Source: Microbacterium sp. zg-Y625 (GTDB lineage Bacteria; Actinomycetota; Actinomycetes; Actinomycetales; Microbacteriaceae). From it: a stretch of 64,000 bases of DNA. The notes under the pieces were generated by a model that searched no databases, was not told where the DNA came from, and worked only from the letters and a program-made list of their open reading frames with translations. Location: assembly GCF_030246925.1 (NCBI RefSeq), contig NZ_CP126740.1:1798001-1862000 (forward strand). The letters are read 5' to 3'. This document shows positions 1-7,712 of the stretch, in pieces. A program made the position numbers and the translations under genes. Position 1 is the stretch's first letter. Each line of letters opens with the position of its first letter.

Positions 1-496
1 TGGGCTCGTCGGCGAGCAGGATCTGGGGGCGGTTCACCAGCGCGCGCGCGATGGCGACGCGCTGCTGCTCGCCACCGGACAGCTCGTGGGGCAGACGCTT
101 CTGCTTGCCCTCGAGGCCGACGAGCGCGAGCACCTCGGGCACGGCCTGCTGGATGAAGGCCCGCGACGAGCCGATCACCTGCAGCGTGAACGCCACGTTC
201 TGAAACACGGTCTTGTTCGGCAGGAGGCGGAAGTCCTGGAAGACCGAGCCGATGTGGCGACGGAAGTACGGGACCTTGCGGTTGGACAGGGTGCGCAGAT
301 CGCGACCCAGCACCACCACTCGACCCTCGCTGGGGCTGTCTTCGCGCAGGATGAGCCGCAAGCACGACGACTTGCCCGACCCCGACGCGCCCACGAGGAA
401 CACGAACTCGCCGCGTTGCACCTCGAAGTCCACGTCGCTGAGCGCGGGTTTGCTGGTGCCGCGATAGCGCTTCGTGACGTTCTCGAACCGGATCAT
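1..496 (-). CDS. ftsE: Cell-division ABC ATPase FtsE (3' end outside window)
   Basis: ATPase partner of the membrane protein FtsX; in the family FtsEX couples divisome assembly to peptidoglycan hydrolase activation. The translated piece starts MIRFENVTKRY, has a Walker A GASGSGKSS near residue 37, the Q-loop stretch FQDFRLLPNKTV and the signature LSGGEQQRVAIARAL, and runs off the window at the Walker B region (LLADEP). That wording (RLLPNKTV, LSGGEQQR) is typical of FtsE rather than LolD. The last part of the protein and ftsX lie beyond base 1. The ATG at 496 is preceded by a TAGGCT hexamer 9 nt upstream, so the gene seems to have its own promoter despite prfB lying upstream on the same strand. 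Confidence 0.93.
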   Translation of the reverse strand, partial: MIRFENVTKRYRGTSKPALSDVDFEVQRGEFVFLVGASGSGKSSCLRLILREDSPSEGRVVVLGRDLRTLSNRKVPYFRRHIGSVFQDFRLLPNKTVFQNVAFTLQVIGSSRAFIQQAVPEVLALVGLEGKQKRLPHELSGGEQQRVAIARALVNRPQILLADEP

Positions 497-505
497 GACC
501 AGTTG

Positions 506-511
506 AGCCTA
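506..511 (-). promoter_or_regulatory. -10 element upstream of ftsE
   Basis: On the minus strand TAGGCT lies 9 nt before the ftsE ATG. The same hexamer precedes many starts in this window. It implies a very short leader and transcription of ftsE independent of the sigma/anti-sigma operon ending at 583. No clear -35 was seen. Confidence 0.45.
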
Positions 512-582
512 AGCGGCGGCCGTGGCGCAGCCGCCAGCGACACCCGCGCGTTGCGGCATCCGCCCCAAGCGCAGAACGACGG

Positions 583-1509
583 TCATGCAGGCTGCAGCGC
601 GCCGCGGACGATCGAGTCGCCGGAGTGCGTCTGGTCGCCGTCCTCGGCTTCCTGCGAGACGTCGACGACACTGAACTTCGCGAGGTCCACACCGGCGGGC
701 ACGTCGAAGACGCCCTCGCTGCCCTCGAGCACGCCGAGGCTCACCAGATCCGACCCGTCGTCGGCCAGCAGCCACACCTCTCGGTAGCCGTCGTCGGGCA
801 CGGTGGCGTCGAGGGTCACCACCACCTGATTGCGGCCGTCCACCTCTTCGAGCAGCGCGACGCCGCGCGCACCCTCGTGGGCGGGGAACCCGTCGAGGGT
901 CGCCTCAGCGACGATCTGCGGGTTCGGCGCGAGGGCGTTCTGCGTGGCCCACACCCCGATGACCATCGCGACGACGGCGAGCGTGCCGGCCAGCGCGAGC
1001 AGCAGCGGAAGTCGACGCACGCGCCCTCGTCGAGGCACCCGGTGCGAGGCAGCCGAACGCGGCGTGCCGTGCGACGACGCGTCCGCCGGCGGCCGCGGCT
1101 CGGTCGGCGGCGCGGCGTGGTGGGCCTGGGAGTCCGTCGCGGGGGCGGGCGGCGGCGCCGCGGCGGGAGCGGCGGCGGATGCCGGCAGCGCGGGGTCCAG
1201 GGCGGCCGGGGCGTCATGCGCGGTCGGCGCGTCCACCGGTGAAGCGGGCGTCACGTCGGCCGCCGGAGACTGCGCTCCCCCGGGCGTGAAGCCGACTTCG
1301 GCGGCGATGGCCTCCCACACGCGCGGCGGGGGCGTCAGCAAGGGCGGCTGCACGAGTGCACCGCGGGCAGCGCCCGCGGCCATCGCGAACGCGGCGACCT
1401 CGTCGGCGCACTCGAGGCACTCGGCCAGGTGGGCGCTCTGCTCGTCGGTGGCCGCGTCGTGCTCGCCCATGGCGATCAGGGCTGCCAGTTCAGGGTCAAG
1501 GTGCGACAT
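583..1509 (-). CDS. RskA-like anti-sigma factor, membrane anchored
   Basis: Predicted to hold the ECF sigma factor encoded just upstream inactive at the membrane. The 308-aa protein has a cytoplasmic N-terminal zinc anti-sigma motif (His and Cys in SAHLAECLECADEV, around residues 25-38), a long Ala/Pro linker rich in PAAAPP-type runs, one transmembrane helix (LPLLLALAGTLAVVAMVIGV), and a C-terminal extracytoplasmic RskA-type domain ending in FSVVDVSQEAEDGDQTHSGD. Its ATG overlaps the end of the sigma gene by 14 bp, the usual arrangement for a sigma/anti-sigma pair that must be made in fixed ratio. In the family, release is by regulated proteolysis; the signal here is unknown. Confidence 0.88.
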   Translation of the reverse strand: MSHLDPELAALIAMGEHDAATDEQSAHLAECLECADEVAAFAMAAGAARGALVQPPLLTPPPRVWEAIAAEVGFTPGGAQSPAADVTPASPVDAPTAHDAPAALDPALPASAAAPAAAPPPAPATDSQAHHAAPPTEPRPPADASSHGTPRSAASHRVPRRGRVRRLPLLLALAGTLAVVAMVIGVWATQNALAPNPQIVAEATLDGFPAHEGARGVALLEEVDGRNQVVVTLDATVPDDGYREVWLLADDGSDLVSLGVLEGSEGVFDVPAGVDLAKFSVVDVSQEAEDGDQTHSGDSIVRGALQPA

Positions 1510-2086
1510 CGGCGGCCTCCAATCGTGCGCGCAGCCGGGACAGACTTCGTCGGATGTGACTCTTCACCGTACCCAGGGGCATGGCGAGCCGGTCGGCGAT
1601 CTGGGCGTGGGTGAGATCGTCGTAGAACGCCAGCCGCATGACATGCTGCGCGTCGGGCTCGAGATGCTCGATCTCCTGCGCGATCATCAGCGAGTCCTCG
1701 ACGTCCACCGGGTCGGGAGCGGGCGCGAGCGCTTCCGCCGTCACCGCGTCCTCGAGGCGTGCCGCGCGCGAACGGGCTTCATGCGCGTCGGCGATGCGGC
1801 GGCGGGCGATGCCGACGAGCCACCCGCCGAGGTTGCCGCGGTCTTCGTCGAACGCCTCGCGAGAGGTCCAGGCCGAGACGAACGTGCGCTGCGTGACGTC
1901 CTCGGCCTCGGTCTGGTCACCGAGCGAACGCACGGCAACCGTGAACACGAGGCGCGACCAGCGGTCGTACATCGTCTTCAGCGCCTCGGGATCCCCCGCG
2001 CGGAAGCGTGTCGCCAGGGCGCCGTCGTCCTCGATGAGCTTCTCCCTCCGTGCGTCGCAGCCCGCAGCATCCACGACGAAGGTCAT
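1496..2086 (-). CDS. ECF sigma-70 factor, SigK-like
   Basis: Alternative sigma factor of 196 aa. Region 2 is visible as MYDRWSRLVFTVAVRSL followed by DVTQRTFVSAW, and region 4 as a helix-turn-helix LTHAQIADRLAMPLGTVKSH. The start ATG shares bases with the TGA of the sortase gene (ATGA overlap) and the end overlaps the anti-sigma gene, so DUF4397 protein, sortase, sigma and anti-sigma read as one operon. Assignment to the SigK/RskA group rests on sequence style and on the RskA-type partner. If it autoregulates, the promoter-like sequence at 3599-3626 is a candidate target. Confidence 0.88.
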   Translation of the reverse strand: MTFVVDAAGCDARREKLIEDDGALATRFRAGDPEALKTMYDRWSRLVFTVAVRSLGDQTEAEDVTQRTFVSAWTSREAFDEDRGNLGGWLVGIARRRIADAHEARSRAARLEDAVTAEALAPAPDPVDVEDSLMIAQEIEHLEPDAQHVMRLAFYDDLTHAQIADRLAMPLGTVKSHIRRSLSRLRARLEAADVAP

Positions 2087-2727
2087 GACGATGCCCGCGC
2101 GACCAGCACCACGTTATCGCTGTACGTGCGGCTCTGCTCGTCGAACTCACCTCCGCAGGTGATGACCACGAGGCTGCGGGGGCCGTCGCGGTCGAACAGC
2201 TGGTCGACGGGAAGCTCGGCCCGCGGGATGTAGGTGACGCTCTCGACCGTGTACACGGTCACGGCGCCGTCTGCGTCGGTGACCTGGAGGGTCTGGCCGG
2301 GCTGCGCGTCCCGCAGCACCGAGAGGGGGCCGATGCCGTAGACGCGGGAATCCACGTGTGCGGCGAGCACGGTGGCGCCGTCGGCGTCGGCCGGCGCCGG
2401 CCCGTACCGGTACCAGCCCGCGACCGACGGGTCGACCGGGATCTCCATCGACCCGTCGTCCTGCACACCGACCGGCACCACGGGCATATCGATCCCGAGT
2501 TCGGCGGACGCCAGCTGCTCGGGAGCGGCACTCGGCGCCTGCACCGGCGGAGGCGTCGCTGGCGTGACGGGAATCTGCACCGCCGGCGTCGGCGCCGCCG
2601 TCTCGGTGCGCGCCGCCGCGGAGGACGGGGCCGGGACCCCGCCCTCCGCGTCGGGGGGTGAGCATGCCGCGAGGGTGAGCGCCACCGCGAGCACAGCGGC
2701 CACGCCCCACCCTCGCGACATCGTCAT
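2083..2727 (-). CDS. Class E/F-type sortase with lipoprotein signal
   Basis: Cysteine transpeptidase of the sortase superfamily, 214 aa. The catalytic residues are visible as His in VLAAHVDSRV, Cys in SLVVITCGGEFD and an Arg close to the C terminus (VVLVARASS). The N terminus MTMSRGWGVAAVLAV runs into a lipobox LAAC, so the enzyme is predicted to be a lipoprotein on the outer face of the membrane. The ATG at 2727 was chosen because it lies one base after the stop of the upstream gene and directly before the signal peptide; a longer in-frame reading to 2868 adds residues that overlap that gene. A second ATG lies 6 bp further in. The upstream DUF4397 protein may be its substrate. Confidence 0.85.
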   Translation of the reverse strand: MTMSRGWGVAAVLAVALTLAACSPPDAEGGVPAPSSAAARTETAAPTPAVQIPVTPATPPPVQAPSAAPEQLASAELGIDMPVVPVGVQDDGSMEIPVDPSVAGWYRYGPAPADADGATVLAAHVDSRVYGIGPLSVLRDAQPGQTLQVTDADGAVTVYTVESVTYIPRAELPVDQLFDRDGPRSLVVITCGGEFDEQSRTYSDNVVLVARASS

Positions 2728-2728
2728 A

Positions 2729-3550
2729 TCAGCGCCGCTTGGCCGTGGCCACGCGGGCAGCGACGACCGAGCCGGCCGCGAGGGCCAGAGCCAGTCCGCC
2801 ACCCAGGGCGATGAGCGGCATCGACTGGTTCTCGGCCACGAGGCCCGCAGAACCGGTGTTGACGCCACCCGGGTTGGAGTGGAGCCCCGTCACGGTCTGC
2901 ACCGCGAGGGCGAGGTTGCCGTCTTCGGCGCTGCCCCACGCGTAGGCGATCGTCAGCACGCCCTCCTGGATGTCGACGTCTGCCGGCCCGATCACCGGGT
3001 CGGTGGTCCCTTCCAGCGCGACGGCAGCCGAGACCACGCCGGCCGGCAGGTTGAGGGTCGCTTCCTCGGGGTTGACGAGTCCCGTCACGACCGGCGAACC
3101 GCCCGCGAGGATGTCCACGGCCGGTGCGGCTGCCACGTGGCGCACGGTCAGACGACCTTCGCCGGGCGCGGTCGCCGCGGTGTCGTTGGTGAAGAGCGTC
3201 GCCGACGGCTCGCCCGCCTCGGTGAGGTGCGCCACCGCGGTGTAGCTCTTGTTCGCCTCGAGGGTCAGGGTGATGGGCCCGAGCACCGGCGCCGAGTCGT
3301 CCGCGGCATCCGTCGCCGTCAGCGCGACCTCGTAGTCACCGGCGGGCAGGTCCAGCGGACCGGCGAGATCTCCGGGCTGGAAGTCGTCGAGGGTCAGTTC
3401 GCCGTTGACGTACACGTCGACGGGTGTGTCGGGGATGCCGTGGAGCACGGACAGATCGGCCGTGGTCTCCGAGATGGCGTATGCCGGCGAGAACGCCGCG
3501 AAGGCGGCGAAGGCGCCGACCACCACGCCCGCTGAGATTGTCTTACGCAC
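2729..3550 (-). CDS. DUF4397 domain exported surface protein
   Basis: A 273-aa secreted or surface protein of unknown function. It has an N-terminal signal peptide (MRKTISAGVVVGAFAAFAAF, cleaved near SPAYA), beta-rich DUF4397 repeats starting DLSVLHGIPDTPVDVYVNGE and continuing with VRHVAAAPAVDILAGG, and a C-terminal hydrophobic helix with a basic AKRR tail. That tail resembles a sortase sorting signal, but no LPxTG is present; the segment before the helix reads AENQSMPLIALGGG. The GTG at 3550 was preferred over the GTG at 3592 because AAGGAG lies 6 nt before it and it starts exactly at the signal peptide. It is first in the operon with the sortase and sigma genes. Confidence 0.82.
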   Translation of the reverse strand: MRKTISAGVVVGAFAAFAAFSPAYAISETTADLSVLHGIPDTPVDVYVNGELTLDDFQPGDLAGPLDLPAGDYEVALTATDAADDSAPVLGPITLTLEANKSYTAVAHLTEAGEPSATLFTNDTAATAPGEGRLTVRHVAAAPAVDILAGGSPVVTGLVNPEEATLNLPAGVVSAAVALEGTTDPVIGPADVDIQEGVLTIAYAWGSAEDGNLALAVQTVTGLHSNPGGVNTGSAGLVAENQSMPLIALGGGLALALAAGSVVAARVATAKRR

Positions 3551-3598
3551 GAGGAACTCCTTCAGGTGTTGCGCGACCGTTTCGCGCTTCACAGAGGT

Positions 3599-3626
3599 AT
3601 TCCTGCGGGACCGTGCGTTTGGATGC
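3599..3626 (-). promoter_or_regulatory. Possible ECF-type promoter of the DUF4397-sortase-sigma operon
   Basis: On the minus strand GCATCC (3621-3626) and AGGAAT (3599-3604) are 16 bp apart, about 50 nt before the GTG of the DUF4397 gene. This resembles the CCATCC / CCGAAT pattern recalled for SigK targets in mycobacteria. If right, the sigma factor encoded two genes downstream drives its own operon. This is an inference from two short motifs. Confidence 0.35.
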
Positions 3627-3657
3627 AGCCGAAGGAAAAAAGTTCGGCCGCGCGGGC

Positions 3658-4767
3658 TCAGTCCTCGATCTTGCGCTTGCGCCAGCGGATGCCGGCGGCG
3701 ATGAGACCGTCGAGGTCGCCGTCGAACACGGCGGCGGGGTTTCCTACCTCGTAGCCGGTGCGCAGGTCCTTCACGAGCTGCTGCCCGTAGAGGAAGTACG
3801 AACGCATCTGGTCGCCCCAGCTCGCGGTGATGGTGCCGGCCAGCTCCTTCTTCTTGGCCGCCTCCTCCTCGCGCTTGAGCAGCAGCAGTCGCGTCTGCAG
3901 CACGCGCATCGCGACGGCGCGGTTCTGGATCTGGCTCTTCTCGTTCTGCATCGACACGACGATGCCGGTCGGGATGTGGGTGATGCGCACGGCGGAGTCG
4001 GTGGTGTTGACCGACTGGCCGCCGGGGCCGGACGAGCGGAAGACGTCCACGCGGATGTCGCCCTCGGGAACGTCGACCTCCTTGGCCTCTTCCATGACCG
4101 GAATGACCTCGACGGCGGCGAAGCTGGTCTGGCGCTTGTCGGCGGAGCCGAACGGGCTGATGCGGGCGAGTCGGTGGGTGCCGGCCTCGACCGAGAGCGT
4201 GCCGTAGGCGTAGGGGGCGTCGACCTCGAAGGTGGCCGACTTGATGCCCGCGCCCTCGGCATATGAGGTGTCCAGCACCTTCACGGGGTACTTGTGCCGC
4301 TCGGCCCAGCGCAGGTACATGCGCATGAGCATCTCGGCGAAGTCGGTCGCGTCGTCGCCGCCGGCCCCGGAGCGGATGGTGACGACCGCCCCGCGGTCGT
4401 CGTACTCGCCGTCGAGAAGGGTCTGCACCTCGAGCTGGCCGATGACGTCCTCGAGCTCGGCGAGCTCCTTGCGCGCCTCTTCGGCGGAGTCCTCGTCGCC
4501 CATCTCGATGGCGAGCTCGACGAGCACGTCGAGGTCGTCCAGGCGGCTCTCGATCTCGGTGAGCCGCTTCAACTCGGTCTGGCGGTGGCTGAGCGCGCTC
4601 GTGACCTTCTGGGCCTTCTCGACGTCATCCCAGAGGTCGGGCACGCCGGCCTCTTCGGAGAGCCGGGCGATCTCGGCCCGGAGCGCGTCGACGTCCACCA
4701 CCGCCTGGATGTCGGAGAAAGTGGAGCGCAGCGCCTGGATGTCGGCGGAAAGATCGAGTTCAAACAT
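3658..4767 (-). CDS. prfB: Peptide chain release factor 2
   Basis: Class I release factor recognising UGA and UAA and triggering peptide release in the ribosome. The 369-aa protein has the RF2 stop-codon-reading tripeptide SPF at residues 204-206 and the catalytic GGQ at 249-251 (SGPGGQSVN). The frame is open from the ATG, so there is no programmed +1 frameshift of the E. coli type. The start is preceded by TAGTCT 8 nt upstream, suggesting a nearly leaderless mRNA. In many actinobacteria prfB is followed directly by ftsE-ftsX; here four unrelated genes stand between them. Confidence 0.97.
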   Translation of the reverse strand: MFELDLSADIQALRSTFSDIQAVVDVDALRAEIARLSEEAGVPDLWDDVEKAQKVTSALSHRQTELKRLTEIESRLDDLDVLVELAIEMGDEDSAEEARKELAELEDVIGQLEVQTLLDGEYDDRGAVVTIRSGAGGDDATDFAEMLMRMYLRWAERHKYPVKVLDTSYAEGAGIKSATFEVDAPYAYGTLSVEAGTHRLARISPFGSADKRQTSFAAVEVIPVMEEAKEVDVPEGDIRVDVFRSSGPGGQSVNTTDSAVRITHIPTGIVVSMQNEKSQIQNRAVAMRVLQTRLLLLKREEEAAKKKELAGTITASWGDQMRSYFLYGQQLVKDLRTGYEVGNPAAVFDGDLDGLIAAGIRWRKRKIED

Positions 4768-4793
4768 GACTCTTCAGACTATCGTGGATGCCG
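4768..4793. promoter_or_regulatory. Divergent promoters of prfB and the MFS gene with shared -10 core
   Basis: Only 26 bp separate the two start codons. The minus-strand -10 TAGTCT (AGACTA at 4776-4781) and the plus-strand -10 TATCGT (4780-4785) overlap by the TA pair at 4780-4781, which is position -12/-11 of both promoters. Each hexamer is 8 nt from its start codon. This is the geometry of a symmetric bidirectional bacterial promoter. Confidence 0.6.
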
Positions 4794-6065
4794 ATGGCTC
4801 ACGGCGAAGACGATCCCCGCATCGCCGGGACCCTCTGGCGGTTCGCCCCGATGATCTACGGGCCCACGGTGCTCTTCGCCCTCGGCGAGGGGGCGGTGAT
4901 CCCGCTGCTGCCGATCTTCGCGGCCGACCTCGGCGCCGATCTGCCCACGGCCGCGCTCGTGGCATCCGCTCTGGTCGTCGGTCAGCTGTGCGGGAACATC
5001 CCGGCCGGATGGGCCGTCGCCCGTCTCGGCGAGCGCCTCACCATGACCATCGCCGGCACCCTGTCACTGGCGGGTGTCGCCGGCCTGATCGTGGCCCCCT
5101 CCCTGCCCGTGCTCGCCGCGGCGGTGTTCCTCATCGGATTCTGCGCCGCGGCGTTCGGGCTGGCCCGCCACTCGTTCATGACGACGCGGATTCCGCTGGC
5201 CTTCCGCGCCCGCGCGCTGTCGCTTCTGGGGGGCACGTTCCGACTCGGCATGTTCGTGGGTCCGTTCGTGGCGGCGGCCCTGCTGGGCCTGTTCGGTGAC
5301 GCCCACGCCACGGTCTGGTTCTTCGGCGCTTGCCTTGTCGCCACCGTGCTGCTGGTGCTGCTCGGGCCCGACCCCGAAACGGCGGTCGCGGGGGCTCGAG
5401 CGGACTCGCGCGTCTTAGAGGACAGCGGGGAGCCGGTGACCGGCTCCATCCCCGTGCAGGAGCGCGTGGGCGTCTTCCGCACCATGTGGCGCCACCGCGG
5501 CGTGCTGGGACGACTCGGACTGGCGGCGGCGTCACTTTCGGCGATGCGCTCGGCGCGTCAGGTGGTGCTGCCACTGTGGGGCGTGTCGATCGGTCTCGAC
5601 GCGCAGACCATCGCGCTGGTCGTCGGCATCTCCGGCGCGATCGACTTCGCCCTGTTCTACGCCAGCGGCCAGGTGATGGACCGATTCGGGCGGCTGTGGG
5701 CGGCGCTGCCGGCCATGGTGCTCATGGGCGCCGGGTTCCTCGCGCTGTCATTCACCCACGATGCCGATCAGGCGGCCATGTGGTTCGCGATGTTCGCCGC
5801 CGTGCTCGGCGTCGGCAACGGGCTCTCGAGCGGCATCCTGCTGACCCTCGGCGCCGACACCGCACCGAAGGACGACCCGGCGCCCTATCTGGGCTCCTGG
5901 CGGACATTGACGGATGCCGGTGGCGCGACCGCTCCCCTGATCGTCTCGGCGCTGGCCACGTTCTCCCTCTCCGTCGCGGCGGGGGCCATGGGCGTGCTGG
6001 GACTGGTGGGCGCCCTCGCCTTCGTGCGCTGGGTGCCCCGGTTCGTGCCGCGGGCGCGCCGGTGA
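4794..6065 (+). CDS. MFS transporter
   Basis: Major facilitator superfamily permease, 423 aa, with about 12 hydrophobic segments in two halves and a charged central loop (residues around 195-225, ARADSRVLEDSGEPVTG). The first half has AALVASALVVGQLCGNIPAGW and the loop RLGERLTMTIAG, as in drug/H+ antiporters. The substrate cannot be read from sequence. An in-frame ATG lies two codons earlier (4788), but the ATG at 4794 is 8 nt from the -10 TATCGT and better fits a leaderless message. It is translationally coupled to the next small gene through a GTGA overlap. Confidence 0.85.
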   Translation: MAHGEDDPRIAGTLWRFAPMIYGPTVLFALGEGAVIPLLPIFAADLGADLPTAALVASALVVGQLCGNIPAGWAVARLGERLTMTIAGTLSLAGVAGLIVAPSLPVLAAAVFLIGFCAAAFGLARHSFMTTRIPLAFRARALSLLGGTFRLGMFVGPFVAAALLGLFGDAHATVWFFGACLVATVLLVLLGPDPETAVAGARADSRVLEDSGEPVTGSIPVQERVGVFRTMWRHRGVLGRLGLAAASLSAMRSARQVVLPLWGVSIGLDAQTIALVVGISGAIDFALFYASGQVMDRFGRLWAALPAMVLMGAGFLALSFTHDADQAAMWFAMFAAVLGVGNGLSSGILLTLGADTAPKDDPAPYLGSWRTLTDAGGATAPLIVSALATFSLSVAAGAMGVLGLVGALAFVRWVPRFVPRARR

Positions 6066-6421
6066 GCACGGCCGCGCCGCCGCCGGAGGGCACGGGGTCC
6101 TCCGTCGTCCGGTTCTGCCGCAGCCGCAGCAACGGCCGCCGGTGCATGCGCCCGCTCGGGCACCCAGGCCTGCATCGGCACCGCACGGCGATGTGGAACG
6201 ACGTCGCGGCCGATCCGCCGCGCTGCGCGGGATCGGGCGAGCCCGCCTCCCCCGCCGCCACCCTTCCCGACGGCTACCCCCACGGTCGGGCGCTGTGCCG
6301 GCGGTGCTTCACGTTCGTCCCGCTGCGCGACGGGCTCCTCACCGCGCACGACGCGGCGCCGTCCGACGAGAGCGACGCCGAGATCGCGTCGCGCCGTGAG
6401 TGGTTCAACACCCTCGGCTGA
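6062..6421 (+). CDS. Small Cys/His-rich protein of unknown function
   Basis: A 119-aa protein whose GTG overlaps the MFS stop (GTGA), which argues that it is real and co-translated. Cys/His spacing suggests a metal-binding fold: VRFCRSRSNGRRCMRP, then GHPGLHRHR, an isolated Cys in PRCAGSG, and ALCRRCFTF. The C-terminal third is acidic (SDESDAEIAS) and ends REWFNTLG. No enzyme family is recognised. The pairing with the transporter suggests an accessory or regulatory role, but this is only context. Confidence 0.6.
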   Translation: MSTAAPPPEGTGSSVVRFCRSRSNGRRCMRPLGHPGLHRHRTAMWNDVAADPPRCAGSGEPASPAATLPDGYPHGRALCRRCFTFVPLRDGLLTAHDAAPSDESDAEIASRREWFNTLG

Positions 6422-6746
6422 GTCCTCGCGCAGCGGGTGCGACGTCGCGACGCCCGTGCCACGCCGGGTGGGATGAGGGCAGCGCAGCGCGCCGCTCGCA
6501 TCCGACCGTCGGGATTCTGCTGACAGTCCCCCGATCTCTCATGTGAGTACCCGCTCACACAGCAGCCGGAGGTGGACCTCGGCGGCACCGCGACGAAAGG
6601 GGGGCGTGTGAACGGGAACTCACATGGCGAATCCGGACACGCCGAAAACCCCGGGAGTTCGGCCCGCAGCGTGACGGCTTACCGCACGGCGCGGGGCGAA
6701 CGCAAACCTTTCCGGATGGCCACGCGTACCCGCAAGACTCGCGGGC
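6422..6746. other. Intergenic region holding repeat cluster A
   Basis: No gene was supported in these 325 bases. Apparent reading frames through it are short and encode the translated repeat (VNGNSH / VSGYSH). The main content is the inverted pair of dyad repeats at 6541-6625. A weak -10-like AAGACT lies 7 nt before the start at 6747. No terminator hairpin other than the repeats was seen. Confidence 0.6.
6513..6643. repeat. Repeat cluster A: inverted pair of REP-like dyads
   Basis: Two copies of a 20-bp dyad in opposite orientation: ATGTGAGTACCCGCTCACAC at 6541-6560 and GTGTGAACGGGAACTCACAT at 6606-6625, 45 bp apart. The core TGTGAG-N6-CTCACA is itself a hairpin. The outer flanks match other copies: GATTCTG..GACAGTCCCCCGAT before the first copy resembles the flank at 25784, and the flank after the second (GGCGAATCCGGACAC) resembles the inverted flanks of clusters B and C. 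Hence each unit is about 45 bp and the pair is REPIN-like. Confidence 0.75.
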
Positions 6747-7712
6747 ATGGTCTTTCTCGGCTTCCATGCATCCCACGAACAGATTCCCCCCGGTCAGCTC
6801 TTGCGCGACGTGGTGGCGGCGGAGGCCGCCGGATTCGACGGCGCGATGTGCTCGGACCACCTGGCGCCCTGGGGCGTGCGCCAGGGCGAATCGGGCTTCG
6901 CGCCCAGCTGGCTCGGGGCAGCCCTTGCCCGCACGGACTTCTCGATCGGCTTCGTCAACGCCCCAGGACAGCGCTATCACCCGGTGATCGCCGCGCAGGC
7001 GTACGCGACGCTCGAGGAGATGTTCCCGGGGCGCTTCTGGGCCGCGCTCGGCAGCGGCGAGGCGATGAACGAGCACGTCACCGGCGACCCCTGGCCACCC
7101 AAGCCCGAGCGCAACGCCCGGCTCGCCGAGAGCGTCTCGATCATCCGCCGCCTGCTGGCGGGCGAAGAGGTCGACCACGACGGCCTGGTGCGTGCACACC
7201 ACGCCCGCCTGTGGTCGCTGCCGGATGCGCCGCCGCCGCTGTTCGCCACTGCCATCAGCCCCGAAACCGCCGCGTGGGCGGCGTCCTGGGCGGAGGGCCT
7301 GGCCACCGCACTCCAGCCGCCGGAGGCGCTGCAGAAGGTGCTCTCGGCCTACGAGGCTGCGGGCGGAACAGGCCCCCGGTTGCTGCAGGTGCACCTCAGC
7401 TGGGCCCCGACGGATGCCGAAGCTCTCGCGATCGCGCGGGATCAGTGGCGACACGCCCTGCTCACCGCGCCCGCGATCTGGGACCTCGAGCAGCCCGAGG
7501 AATTCGACGACGCTGCCGGCGAACCCACCGACCAGCAGATGCGCGACGCGCTGTTCGTCTCGAGCGATCTCGATGAACTCGCAGACCGCATCGCCGATCA
7601 CGCCCGGCTCGGCTTCGACCGCGTGTACCTGCACCATGTCGGCCAGGACCAGGCGCCGTTCCTCGACGTGGCGCGCGACCATCTGCTGCCTCGGCTGAAG
7701 GAGATGCTGTGA
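6747..7712 (+). CDS. LLM-class flavin-dependent oxidoreductase (TIGR03885-like)
   Basis: Luciferase-like monooxygenase fold, 321 aa. Family features include GFHASHEQIPPGQLL at the N terminus, the SDHLAPW loop, GFVNAPGQRYHPVIAAQA, and LGSGEAMNEHVTGDPWP in the substrate/flavin region. The sequence resembles the TIGR03885 group, described as descendants of F420 enzymes that probably use FMN. Cofactor and substrate are not provable from sequence. The stop overlaps the GTG of the GH13 gene (GTGA), so the two are co-translated and may act in one pathway or stress response. Confidence 0.8.
   Translation: MVFLGFHASHEQIPPGQLLRDVVAAEAAGFDGAMCSDHLAPWGVRQGESGFAPSWLGAALARTDFSIGFVNAPGQRYHPVIAAQAYATLEEMFPGRFWAALGSGEAMNEHVTGDPWPPKPERNARLAESVSIIRRLLAGEEVDHDGLVRAHHARLWSLPDAPPPLFATAISPETAAWAASWAEGLATALQPPEALQKVLSAYEAAGGTGPRLLQVHLSWAPTDAEALAIARDQWRHALLTAPAIWDLEQPEEFDDAAGEPTDQQMRDALFVSSDLDELADRIADHARLGFDRVYLHHVGQDQAPFLDVARDHLLPRLKEML

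Noticed and set aside
3658..4767. Programmed +1 frameshift in prfB
   Set aside because: The frame is open from ATG through SPF and GGQ with no early TGA.
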